Assembly (NCBI RefSeq): GCF_964355755.1
Contig: NC_092671.1
Coordinates: 13,932,501-13,996,500 of the forward strand
Origin: Antedon mediterranea
Taxonomy: Eukaryota; Echinodermata; Crinoidea; Comatulida; Antedonidae
Direction: 5' to 3'
Length of the DNA: 64,000 nt
The stretch's first letter is position 1. Each line of letters begins with the position of its first letter. The notes below the pieces were generated by a model. It worked only from the letters and a program-made list of their open reading frames with translations. It searched no databases and had not been told where the DNA came from. Made by a program: the position numbers and the translations under genes. Of this stretch, positions 1 to 12,600 are shown one piece after another.

Positions 1-101
1 TCGAAAAAGTGAGATATTCTCACCGTTATTAGGCTTTCACATTTATTATGTCGACGTTTATTATGTTTATCAAGTAGGCAGAACAATAATAACATTCTTA
101 C

Positions 102-3100
102 CGTTCATTTTGAATTGTTTCTAAAGTAGACTGAATGGTATAAGTTGGTGACGCAAGTACTGCAGTTATACCGACCACGAGAGGTGGCATTACCAAGGAT
201 ACCTCTCCGCTAACGTGTGTAGAATTGCGGCCCAAATATCTGCGATTCTGCGATAATAACAAAAAGTAGTGACTACTATTATTTCTACAGTACCGGTACT
301 TAAAACCAGTATTACTGTTAGAATTTGGAAGCATCTCTGATACACTCAGGCCATAAATAATTAAGTCAACACTTACTGGTTTGTCCTTCGTTTGGTCAAT
401 GTAGGATATCAACGCTTTACATCCATTGATAGCACTGAAATGTGTATGGACCACGAGCTTAGGGGGTCCTGTGGAACCCTGTTTAAAATAGAATGTAATA
501 CAATGTTCAGCGACATTAATGTGCATTTACTGTCTAATTCTACTAAATTGTGTCCTATACTTCCAATGGTATACAAATTATCATTGCAAATAATTTGCAA
601 ATAGTTTTAATAATGCTAACCATGGTGTTAAGCCTAATAAGCGAGTTACATCAGTAGCATGTCTTACCGATGTACTAAATATATCACAATCATCATCCGG
701 GTTAACTTCATTTTTTCTTTGGCTGAACATTTCTTTGAATTTAGGTTCAAATCCGATTTTCTCAATCTCATCGAACGAATATGCACTGTTAACAACGAAA
801 AGAATTATGATTAAACAATGTCAAAGATAGGCCTACAAAATTTAATTTTTTATATAGTAATTTTTTTTATAAATGAAAGGAAAATAATCTAAATGTAATA
901 AGGCAATAAAGATGGCATGAGGAATAAAAATAGAACATTCAATTTATAGAAAGGAATAAAAAATGTTATATATAAAACAAAATTGGATTTACTATACCAG
1001 TACCTTTTGTTGTCTCCCACGCCAATGATAATACTTGGAAGTCTGAGTATATAATTTGAAACATTACCGTATCACATAATTATAATGAATGATATTTAAC
1101 TTTTTTAAAATTAATAATTATTATGTTCATTAATCTACAATGGTACAATGCTTTGAAACATAAAATATATGATATATGCTGTATTTACCTTATTGTATTG
1201 TCGGAACATTCCTTGATCTCTTCCAACCTACTGACTAAGTCACTTGAATTTCTCCCTATCACAATTACTTTAGAATCAGTCTGTGTAAAACAGTAAAATA
1301 ATCTTTTCAATGTAAAGGCAATACATTTCGTTTAGTCAAATCAACATACCACATAATGTGATACGAATGGTACAGCGAAATTAACTACAATTGCTATTTA
1401 ACTAGGAATTGTGATATATAATTTCAAAATAAATTACACATGATGACAAATAGGCCTACTTACGCGGTGTAAGATGTCTTGTACGCTACTGTTAGTAAAG
1501 GTTGCACGAAGTCGAACCTATCAACAAATATAGAATATTTTTAGTGCTATACCAAAGAAGCCTCATATGCATCCATTCATTTTATTTCAAATATCTTCTA
1601 TCTAAAATATTTAACATTGATTTGATGGACAGATATTGTTTTGTCAATAATAGGTGATGATGATGAAATAAGTAAGTCGTAAATTCTTACAGAAATAAGG
1701 CCAATAGATCTTGCAGCGGCTACGCAAAGTGGAAATTCCATGTGGACGTCTGTCCAAATGGCAAGTCTGTCACCTTTCTTCATGCCAAGAGAGAAAAGTC
1801 CAGCAGCTATGTTTTCAACCTAAATGTCAAGGTGCTTATTTGAGGCAAATCCTTCAAATTAGAACCTTCTAAAACTTGGCACAGTTATGCCTATTGTATC
1901 AAAAAACATAAAATGGAAGGGTTGCCCAAATTTGGTATGGGGAAAGCAGCCATTTTGGATTTTTACGGTATAATGGTATACATGTAATACTATATGCACT
2001 GTTCAAAATCATGTGTATTGTGTTAATACTGGGCTACATAAACAGGTACAGTATGTCTATTCAGAGTCTCAATGTGAATGTTGGTCTAATTACGAACAAC
2101 TGACACGCTTTTGGCTTTTATTTTGAACCCATAAAATACTATCCAAAAGAGAAAGATTCACGACGACCCAATTAATCCTTACACAGAAGAAATTAGTTTC
2201 AATTGGCTTTAGCTCTGGATGTCATATTTAAAAAAAGCACAGGAAATCGAATCGAATCTATTACAGTGAACTTTGAACAAGTTTTAAGGGTTCCCAACAA
2301 AATAATTTTTCTCGAATTAACCCAAAGGCATATTGCGATATAGTCATTTTATTTTATTTTATTTTATTTATTTTATTTTTAAAACCAGAAACAACAGCAG
2401 AAACAAATCCGCCACTTACAGCTTGGTTTAACAGATACAAAACAATTACAACAACTCAGAAACACTTAAATTACGACGAAACAGATAAAGATTGGAATTA
2501 AAAATGTCAATATGGGGATGGGCCTGGACTAAACTATTATAATATAAACTTAATCTACTGATGTAACCACTTTTGAGAACATTGACTCTACAAAAGGGAA
2601 CACAAAGGATACTATTGTTTCTTAAATTACGGGCGGGAACACGAATACCGAAATAGGAGATAAAGTTGCAGTCAAAAATAGAATGAAGACATTTAAAAAG
2701 AAAAATAAGATCATTGTGACATCTACGTAATGAAGGGGGAGATATGGGATATATTTTTTTATCATCACAATTATAAAGATTGTTACATTTAAAAAGATTA
2801 TTCTGATTGTGGTTGTGGCTGATGTAGCGCAAAAATCTAGAATAGAGTCGGTCAAAACGTGAGGCTTGGGTTTTGGAGATTGAATTGTAAATAACAGAAC
2901 AAAAGTCTAAATTAGGTTGGATTAAGGTGATATATAGATAAACTTTGGAAGAACGACCGTTCTAGAAACACAAAATACTTTAGGGGTTATTAAAAATAAT
3001 AGTTCTGGACCTATTGGGTATTTTGTAATATCTCAAATGGAATGGTGATCTAGCATCATCACCAACCTAATTATGTAAAAAGCCAAACCAATCCTTTTCA

Positions 3101-5188
3101 TTATTATGTTGTTTGTATCTTAAATTAAGAAATAATAATAATAATAATAATAATAACACTAATAACAATAATAATAATAATAATAATAACACCACTAATA
3201 ATAATAATAATAATAATAATAATTTAGGTATTTGTATAGCGCCAGAATCAACTAAACCGAAGTAAAAATCAAAGGCGCTTATATTGGATGTTAAAAAGAT
3301 GCGTTTTAAGTTCTTTTTTAAAAATTAAATAGCAATAGAAGTTGAATGAGTAAAATGACGAGGGAGAGAATTCCAAAGAGAAGCAGCAGAGAACATAAAA
3401 GACCTTTGTCCATAAGATTTGGTGTTAATTCTAGAAACAAGTAGTAGGTTTTGATCAGCCGAACGAAGAAAAGCAAGAGGGGTGTAGGTGGGAAGAAGAT
3501 CAAGGATATAAGTAGGTTGTTTAAGATAACTGAATCTAACCCTATCACAAATATGTAGGCCTATTTAAGGCAAATGCAGTCGCAGAAGGCCGTGCTTGGT
3601 TTAGTCAGTGCAAAAGTGAAACAATGTTACCAACTGAAGGAAGAAAATGACAAAACAATGCAACAAGCCTATATAATTTCCAAACGTGCCACCCTCTTAC
3701 CTTTTTCGGCAAGTATAAGTGTTCAGACATTGTCTCATGGTAACTTTGACTTAAAACAAACTCGCACCGACCATGACACTCAGTAAATAACTTCAGTTAC
3801 ATTGGAATTACTAGTAATTGGTTTACGGAGTTTTGAGATCGATGAACTTGGTGGAAGAGACATTATATTATTACCTCAGCCTCACCATGGAACTGATGTA
3901 AAAAGTATGAACCTTTAGTTGGCCAGCACTCTAGTTTAGTCACTAAAAATCAGTATCGGACTATCTTCAAAAGGTTTGACTACGGTGAAGAACTTAACGT
4001 TTAAAAAAAAGGATGCGTGTTAACAAATGCCGTTAATGTAAGGCTTATTTCTTGACTTGGTCACATAGATCCCAGGGACGACAACATTTAAAGGAATATA
4101 GACCTGGAAAATGCACTCTTACTTTAATATAATTTTTTCAGAGGATTAAAAATAGCTCCTTGTCGAGTAAACCGGGGTTTCCTTCTTCCTTATTACTCAC
4201 ACTATAGTGTAACCTACAAAGTTTACGTGAGAAGATATAATAAGAATTACATTTCTACAATGTTGTAGGATTAATGATTCCTGTACAAAAGAAGTTTAAA
4301 CAATAGTTCGTGTAATCAAGGTCATTACAACGCCGGCATTGGTTAATTCACCTAATAATAATAATTGTGTTAACAAATTTTAGAAATCTACGCCTTCGGA
4401 TGGTTAAAATTGCACTCATAATCAATATTCAATATTCATTATGGGGTTTTGCATAGAAAATAAGGGGGAACCATCCCTCCTAAAAATATGTGGGGGAGGA
4501 GCTACTGTATTAGTGAATAATCGAACAATATAACCCAGTTATTGTTTATTTTCCTACCATCTCATCCAGATGGACTTTTGGAATGTTTAGCAATTGATTA
4601 GAACATTGGCTCAAACACAACCAGCTTGTTGATAATTATGCAGACCGTTTAATCAAAACTGCTATAGTTGGTGGTATGTTGTCATATGATGTCTGATTTT
4701 TTTAGAAAAAAATAAATTTTCTATGGAATGAACCCCTGAGAATACGACAAAATGACAGTTGGTAGATGACGCTAGATTTAACATTTTCACCAAAAAGCAG
4801 CAACATACCATTAACTGGAGTTTTATCATTTTCCCAGCAAAATTTTGAATTAAGATACAATTAGCAGTTATAATAAAAAAAAGAATGATTTCCCTCTTTC
4901 ACATTATTGCTGTAGTGGTCAAGGTCAACGCGGTAGAAGTTCCCTTGGCTTTGGAAATGAAGACATTTTAAAACTGGACTACGGCATTCTATCCCAACCA
5001 TTATTCTAACTTACCCTATCTTTGAAGTCTTTAAACGTTATTCGCTCTTTATCTTCCACAAACACGTACATTTCTCGATCTGGGTGGTCAGAAACACGTT
5101 TTTCAAGTAACTGATGAGCTGTAAGTCCAATTAGTGGACAACTGTCTTGTGAAATTGCATAGCTTGTATTATTTCTTTCGAGCTCCAT
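102..5188 (-). CDS. ACSF2-like acyl-CoA synthetase, downstream tandem copy (5' eight exons; runs off window)
   Basis: Medium-chain acyl-CoA ligases of the ACSF2 type activate fatty acids with ATP and CoA through an acyl-adenylate. Exons on the minus strand, in transcript order: 5015-5188 (ATG at 5188), 1691-1819, 1464-1517, 1189-1280, 1004-1042, 668-785, 377-478 and 102-247. Each has GT-AG borders and the phases join without a stop into 284 codons plus 2 nt. The exon 668-785/377-478 junction rebuilds the adenylate-forming P-loop STSGSTGPPK. The N-terminal region reads PLIGLTAHQLLEKR and KKGDRLAIWTD, as in ACSF2. The adenylation core and C-terminal domain lie beyond base 1. Structure matches the upstream copy exon for exon, with codon-sized differences only: +1 codon in exon 1, -1 in exon 5, +2 in exon 7. 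The ATG exon is preceded by an acceptor-like ...GGTAG/AAAATGG, so an upstream noncoding or leader exon is likely. No transit peptide is visible. Intron 1 is 3.2 kb and holds LINE tails. The family call is confident; substrate is inferred. Confidence 0.85.
2346..2860 (-). mobile_element. 3' end of a LINE reverse-transcriptase ORF, truncated
   Basis: The minus-strand reading frame 2446-2832 matches the layout seen at the C-terminus of many invertebrate LINE polymerases: PSLRRCHNDLIFLFKCLHS, FGIRVPARNLRN and a closing DIFNSNLYLFRRNL. It ends near an AAATA/AAAT-rich tail (plus-strand 2349-2395), which is the 3' tail of the element. The 5' part is absent, as is usual for LINE insertions. It lies in intron 1 of the downstream synthetase copy in the same orientation. 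Confidence 0.6.
3130..3224. repeat. (TAA)n microsatellite
   Basis: Interrupted TAA/ATT runs of about 95 bp. They are contiguous with the LINE fragment at 3225-3560 and form its 3' tail on the minus strand. Confidence 0.85.
3225..3560 (-). mobile_element. CR1/L2-like LINE 3' terminus
   Basis: The minus strand carries LRSADQNLLLVSRI and KSYGQRSFMFSAASLWNSLP, then a short basic stretch. This is the classic last ~60 residues of CR1/L2-type LINE polymerases (LRSA..LL.VPR....YG.RAF..AAP.LWN.LP). A 3' UTR ending GCGCTATACAAATACC follows, with a (TAA)n tail. The end of the ORF is interrupted (stop after HSTSIAI). A second fragment of similar type with a related tail lies at 40105-40380 on the other strand. 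Dead 5'-truncated copy. Confidence 0.75.
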
Positions 5189-5288
5189 TTTCTACCAAAA
5201 AATGTTTATTTCGATGCTTATAAAATAGGCCTACATCAAGTATTTTAAATGCTCAAGCTCGCAGGTACGAGACGAATTATTTGGGAAT

Positions 5289-5526
5289 GGAGTTGTGGCT
5301 TGGTGATTATGATGCTTGGCTACCACTCCAAGGGTCCTGGGTTCAAGTCCCGTCACATGTCAGGACAAAATTACAACTTCACTCCCAAAGACTTGTAATA
5401 AGACTTTGTTTATAGTAGAGCATCTTGTGTATGTTTGTCCTGTGAACCTCTGAGGGGTCCCTAATGATCAGCAATTGCTGGATGGATCACCCTCAATAAA
5501 TATGGTACAAAAAAAAATAAAAAAAT
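5289..5526 (+). mobile_element. tRNA-derived SINE
   Basis: The head resembles a tRNA gene: an A-box-like TGGCTTGGTGATTATG near 5296 and a B-box GGGTTCAAGTCCCG near 5340, the RNA polymerase III promoter elements. A ~150-bp unrelated body and an A-rich end (5507-5526) follow. It lies between the two synthetase copies, about 100 bp upstream of the ATG exon of the downstream copy. The cloverleaf is not intact, so it is not called a tRNA gene. Confidence 0.7.
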
Positions 5527-6590
5527 TAACATACGCAAATTTAATGGCTGAGTAAAGAAGACCATGATTTTTAACCTTTTTTATTTTATGAAACTTTAAA
5601 TTATTTCAGAACATAGCAATTTTAACCTTGATCAGAAAAAACATTGAAGACTAATACACTTACTTTGTTTAATGTATACGATTACCGATAGGATTTACCA
5701 GTATAAGACCGATTGTTGTTGAGTAAAACTAAGATGACTGACAGTATACGTGCCAGTCGGAAAACCATTTATTTCATTTTCATTTATTTCGTCAAGACAT
5801 AAACATAACAAACAAGCAAAAACCAGAAATCCGTGACGGTGACGGGATTAAACAGAAGCAAACTGAATTGCTGTATACATTTTCACGACCGTCACGGGTG
5901 ACAAAAAAGACAATTAAGATCATTAGTCATATACATATAGGAAAACGAAGATATGTAATAAAAATCTACCCACTCACTTTAAACAAAATACACAAAAACA
6001 TGCTGCTTTTACTTACAATCAAAGATTTATTAGGCGATTCACACTAGACGGACTATCAGTCCTATTGTCAAGGATTCAAATTTATCTTTTCAGACAATTT
6101 TATCTCAAAACTAACTCCAAACTTTGAACAATGGTATCTGTTCCATGATTTTAAGAGCATTAAAGGAACAAATGGATTACTCGCAAATCAAATTTACCAT
6201 CAAATTGGCAGCATAGCTGTGACATTCATTTGATTTTGTTTATTATACCTGGCCGTTGCAACGAAGATCAAAATAATATAGTAAAGAAATAATCGAAAAG
6301 TATTCACATCTTAAAGGACAAGATTAGAAAACACCTGAAAAAACAGTCAAACAAATCATATTGTTATTATCCACTTTATTGGATATTATACAGTAAATAT
6401 TAAAGGTTATTGGATGACTTTCTAACATTTCAGAAAATGGTTTGATATATAATAAGTTCATTCATATTCAGTTGTAGAAAAGAACGACGTTCATGATTCT
6501 ATATGAGATATCGAGTATGCCGCTCCTCTTGCATTTAAAAAGTGTTTTTTTTTTATTGAATGAATCTCAACATTCATTTGTACACATACT

Positions 6591-6596
6591 TTTATT
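6591..6596 (-). promoter_or_regulatory. Polyadenylation signal AATAAA of the complete synthetase gene
   Basis: The minus strand reads GTTAAATAAAAG about 90 nt after the TGA at 6683-6685. It is the first canonical signal after the stop, so the 3' UTR is probably about 110 nt. Confidence 0.55.
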
Positions 6597-6682
6597 TAAC
6601 TTCTTTCTATAACAATTAATTACTATTAGTAATACAAGGTTAGAAAATATATAACATAGATTTTTCTTCTAAACTGACGTTG

Positions 6683-9600
6683 TCAATTCAAATTCCCCTT
6701 TACTTTCAAAATATACTCATTTTTAATTCTGTATTCCATTTGCTTTGTAAGTGCTTTGCGGTCAATCTGAAAAAAACCCATACATTACAGTTATTGACAT
6801 TGTACATACTTATTGGATGATGAATGTGGAGCTGTAGCTTGGTGGTTAACCAACTCCACTCCCTACGATACATTTTAAAATAGTTTATCCATCCTGTAAT
6901 TGGCAAGTTTGTGCTGTTGGATACGTAAGAAATAAAAAAAAAAGAATGTTAGTAAGCCTACCTTTCCAACATCAGTTGTCGTAAAATGATCGACTATTAG
7001 AACATAACCAGGTAGGTTTACGTCACGAACCTGAAAACAAAGCTAACAATATTGAAAAAAAACAGGCAATAAAGAATATACGAAAATTAGAGTAGACTTA
7101 CTTAATGCACGAATAATATTTGATAAATAAAATAGCTTCTACACTTTGCAACACGGGATATTCTCTTCTCTGTCTACCCATTGATTGTACCTCAATTTTA
7201 AAAAATGTTGACTTATCGACATCGCTCCGCTGTCACAGATTATGTAACAATTTGGAACACGACAGAGAAACCAATCACTACTGCGTCAGAAGAACTTAAA
7301 GTTTTGTCAACAAGAAATTATTGATACCAGGAAACTATAACTGTAATTACCAACCTTTCCATTTAAGTAGGCAAAAATGTGCTCTCCGTCGATAGTTATA
7401 TCATTTTGTGGTCTGTAATATTATATATATATATATATATATTATTGCATTGTACCTAAATATCTTAAACACGGTATAATTAATGGTATATTATCCTTTG
7501 CGGGGGTATAATGGATGGCAAAATAGGTACACATTTCTAGTTTAGCCTATAGGTAGTGAGTAATTTTGTCTTTCTGGTGTGGCGTTTGCTAGCAACATTG
7601 TATTGTGCATTCTCCTGCTTATTTTGACTTTCTTGCAGGTTAGCGTCCTTTTTAACAACACAAGAAAACAAACCTTATACATATGCAAATCTCCATCCCA
7701 AGACGTTTATCTGACACTCCAATTACCTATGAACAATAAATAGTTGGTAATACTCTATAGATTTTTAACGATAGTAAAATTATAGAGCGAGGCGCGCTCT
7801 TCTATTAAAATGTCGTAGACTAGGGAAGATTGAATAATAGGGAAGATTGAATAATAGGATAGTCGTGAAAGACCGTAAGTACGAATACGAATTCATCAAA
7901 CCCTATAAATACGATAGGGGAATCGATTATTTGAAGTAATGTTTTGTCTATTTAAACTTAATCAATGCATCTATAGGTACGACGTAATGCGCAAAATGCC
8001 ACAAGAACTTTATCTCACCTGAACTTGGTTTATTGACGGATGTTGTGAAAGTATATTTTCCATTGGAGCTGGGAACACTTTTGCCCCGCCTTTATTTATT
8101 ATTTCCTATACACAAACATAATGATTTTTATTTAAGGTCTATGTTACCAAACTGGAATATTGTTTAACTAAACCTTTTAATTGTTTTTAAAGCTTGGTTT
8201 TTACTAGCGACGCAACGTAACGCAACCTATGCAACGTAAGATAATGCCTTTCCGATAATTGTATTTTCCTCCGCCTGCCTGAAATCAAACCTGCGACTTT
8301 ATAGCACTATTGCGTCGTCGGTTCTTAAGCTTGGTTCCCACTAGAACGTAACGCAAGGACGTAAACGCAATGCAAGCGTGTTAACCAATAGACAGTTAGC
8401 AATCAAAAGCGAATAAGCCATCGCTTGTGATTGGTCAATTCACTTGCGTTGCGTTACGTCCTTGTGTTGCGTCGCTAGTGGGAACCACGCTTCACTTGTG
8501 ATTACGCAATACAACACTTTGCGTCAAAACGTCGCTGCGTTGCTTCGCTAATAGGAACCACGCTTAAAGCTTGATTCCCACTAGAACGTAACGTGAGGAC
8601 GTAAACGCAAAGCAAGCGTTTTAACCAATGACAAGCGAAGTTATAGACAGTTAGCAATCACAAGCGAATAAGCCATCGCTTGTGATTGGTCAATTCACTT
8701 GCGTTGCGTTACGTCCTTGTGTTGCGTCGCTAGTGGGAACCACGCTTTAGAGGGAAGTGGAATGAGCATAATTTACTACTAAAGGCCCACGGTAAGGTTG
8801 GGTTTCTAAAATAGAAATCGCCACCATTCCCTCCTCTCGTGTAGGCTATGCAGAACACATTCTGAGACTTCTTTCTCAAATATGAAAAAACTGAACTTAA
8901 CGTATGAATTTTACATAATTAAAGTTGAAATGTGTACTACCGTTTGTCTACCCACTATCGCAAGAATACCATATTCATCAAACACACCAAGGTCACTAAA
9001 AAGGAAACATGTTAAGTTTTATTTCACTTTCGTATCAACTAATAACCTTTCAGATATATATTAATAGTCATAACTAATATAAATGTATTCATTAAAATCC
9101 GAAAATAATATTAATAATAACGCATAATTACCCTGTTTTAAACCATGCACGAGGTGTCAACGTATCTTTGGTACGTTTCTCGTCACCTAAATATTCCTTA
9201 AACATACCAGGAGAACGACACCATATCTCGCCCACATTGCCAAGTGGTACACATATACCGTCATCATTAACAACTTTGATCTAAGAAAAAAGACATTTAA
9301 GTAAGTTCGCAATGCTTCAGCAATGTAAGAAGAAAAATATTCAATAGCATAACATACAGGTATCACAGATTGGAAAAAAGGGCGGGAGTTTTAAATTTAT
9401 TTTTGGCAGTTGGACTTATTACTACTGTTTTATAAAAGTGCAGATCTAATTAAGATCAAAATAAACAACCAAAAATCCATTGACTTGACCTGCAATTCAA
9501 TTTGACTATGTTTTTCAGATAAACAATTTATTTTCGATCTATTATGTGACATTAACATGGCATATTTAAAAAAAAAAAAAAATTTCAGGGTGACAATATA

Positions 9601-12600
9601 TCTTTAAATATTATGATAAACAATATAAACAAAACTATTTCATTATACATTACTTCAACATTTGGAAACGGTTTGCCCGGCGAGTGTCGAATTGTCGGTG
9701 AGTCCCACTGCGTCGACGATGTTAATAACATTCCCTCTGTCGAGCCATATGACATCTACAAAAACAAGCACACTTCATGAGCGGATTAAATAGATTTTAA
9801 ATCTTGCTTTGGGCTACTACTATTACTTATTGCCCCTCCTCTTGAATTTCTGTTTTCGCGATGTTATTTTGTTATCATTTCTTTTTCTTAAATATTAATC
9901 AAGATCAACAATATGTATAGTTAGTGTATCAGGAACAAAGAGTAATATAATATGATTAAGAAATATGTAAACGGGAACACTATCTATAGTTTGCAGGTGA
10001 ATGTACAATTTCTTACTATCACTTGGCAGTTAGCTTTTCTTTCAAAGTTCTCCATCATATCTACGGGTATACTCGATCCTCCAGTACTACCTGATATAAG
10101 ACACAAAACTCAAAATGAGAAGGCTCATTCAGTCGATTAATAAAACTCTATTGTTGAAGTGTTTTCATTTGTTAATGTTTTCTTTCTTATTCTATTTATT
10201 CGACTTATTTATTGAAGTATTCGAAGAGGATTACACGGAATTATTCAAATGAAAATCATTTTGTCAAATTAAATTATTGTTTAGCCTATTTAAAGTGAAT
10301 ATTGAGATAACAAAATAAATGATACTAACATACAGTCAGCGATCTTAAGTCATATTTGTCGACTTCTTTGAAGTTTACAAAATCGTACAGACCCTTGATT
10401 AGAAATAGCGTATCTGTGCACCTATAGTAAGGGTACATAAGTATAATAAATATCATCTGGTAAACAAAATAATTGAATAAAAGACTCTAAATGGATTGGT
10501 GTACCAGCCTATTGCATACTTACTTTTCGGATTTGTTTGTTGATTAAGTAGGCATTACACTTACCGTTCATTTTGAATTGTTTCTAGAGTAGATTGAATG
10601 GTATAAGTTGGTGACGCAAGTACTGCAGTTATACCGACCACGAGAGGTGGCATTACCAAGGATATCTCTCCGCTAACGTGTGTGGAATTGCGGCCCAAAT
10701 ATCTGCGGTGCTACGATATTAACAGAATTAGTGTCTATTACTAAAGATGTAATGTCCTTCAAAAACATAACAAGAAAAATAATAAAATCAGACTTTGTTT
10801 TTTCAGGTATTATTTTTTCCATCCAAATTTTGATAACAGTGACTAACCTTTAGGCCTCTGTAGCATTAGGCCTAATGACATATTCAACCAAACAACTATA
10901 ACAATTATTTTGTCAGGAAAATATATCTTTAATATTCACAACATGGGTGACCAATGATTGCAGTTCAAATCATCAGTGTTTGATGGGAGCATAGCTTAAA
11001 GAACAGTGCACTATCGTGATACAACATACACTAAATAGCTTGTTCAATATGCTTACTGGTTTATCCTCTTCAATGTAAGATAAAAACGTGTTACAGCCAT
11101 TGATACCACTGGAATGTGTATGGACTACGAGCTTAGGGGGTCCTGTGGAACCCTGTTTTAATGAGAAAATATAAATTACATTGATGTGCAGTATGTTTTT
11201 CCATGATGCTGGATTCTACTATATAGAGAAGATACCCCAAAGGGCACACAATGTCATTATTGCAAATAATGTGTTCACATGGTCTTTGAAGATTCTATCT
11301 TACACTTTAAATCTAATAAAAATCTTTATCGTAAAAGGTTTTATCCTATAGAACTATAAGATAATATTTCCACACGTCTAATCAAATGGCGTCATGATCA
11401 GTAAGAGCGATAAAATCATGACGATATAACGATTGTTCTTATTGATTATGACGTCATTTTTTTGGGATTTAAAAAAATGTTATATCTTTTTTAAAGACAG
11501 CATTAATGGTTATGGTTATCCTATACTTTGCAAGAAAAATGCCTGATTCATTTATTAGTCTTTTCGTATGTCTTACCGATGTACTAAAAATATCACAGTC
11601 ATCATCCGGGTTAACTTCATTTTTTCTTTGGCTGAACATTTCTCTAAATTTAGGTTCAAATCCGATTTTCTCAATCTCATCGAGCAAATATGTACTGTCA
11701 ACAACAGCGAAAAAGATTTGATACAAAAAAGAACAGTATCGAAAGTAGAATAATGAATAATATTGGTGGAAAACAAATTATATTAATTCAAATTCACATT
11801 AGATTGAGATTGACAAGACGATTACACAATAGAAAAGTCGAGATAAACGAAAGGAACAAAGTTTATTGGAAATATAGTCATATCTAAGATAAACATAAGA
11901 TTACTATACCCTTTGTTATCGTCTCCGACGCCTATAATGGTATTTGGAAGTCTGTGAAGATAAATTTTAACATTTAAAAGAGCATTTGATTTAAAGAACT
12001 TTAAAGAGCGTTTCGTTTTGCGACCACGCTTTGGTATGTTGTTGGTATAGTCCCACATCTGTACATAGGCCACCAAAATTGTGCCGAGGAGATAATTTTT
12101 GACTTGTTCCAGGTCGTCGTAAACAATATTATTCATATTTACCTGATCGATTTGTCGGAACTCTCCTTGATGTCTTCCAATCTATTGGATAAGTTACGCG
12201 GATTCCTCCCTAACACAATTACTTTTGAATCAGTCTGTGAAAAAAAAACTACTATTCAAAGCATTACAATGGCAATAAATGTTGCTTAGCCAATTATTTC
12301 CAGTATTTTAACAATGTAATATCAGGGAGTTGTTCTGGTAATATACTATAGAAAGCATAATCTTCTACTTTAAATATTGCATTTAACACGATTTCTTCTT
12401 GAGTCAAAAATCAAGGTCTACGTGACAAGTTTTATAGTGAACTGGAAATTGTGATTTTATTTTCAAAATAATAATAATAATGGTTTTTAAAAAACTTACA
12501 CGATGTAAGATGTCTTGTACAGTACTGTTAGGAAAGTTTGCACGAATCCGAACCTATCAACAAAATGTCAAGATGATGAAACCAAGCTTTATTTTCTATA

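Larger units (their letters stand above)
5189..6682. other. Spacer between the two synthetase copies
   Basis: About 1.5 kb. Apart from the SINE at 5289-5526 and the AATAAA signal at 6591, I see no exon, RNA gene or clear promoter motif. The upstream copy's 3' end and the downstream copy's start must both lie here. Confidence 0.5.

Noticed and set aside
5289-5360. tRNA gene
   Set aside because: It has A- and B-box-like motifs, but the acceptor stem does not pair and an unrelated body with an A-rich end follows. Called a tRNA-derived SINE instead.
11506-11753. Plus-strand ORFs opposite the synthetase P-loop exon
   Set aside because: Antisense shadows of the coding exon 11577-11694; the same shadow occurs at the paralogous exon.
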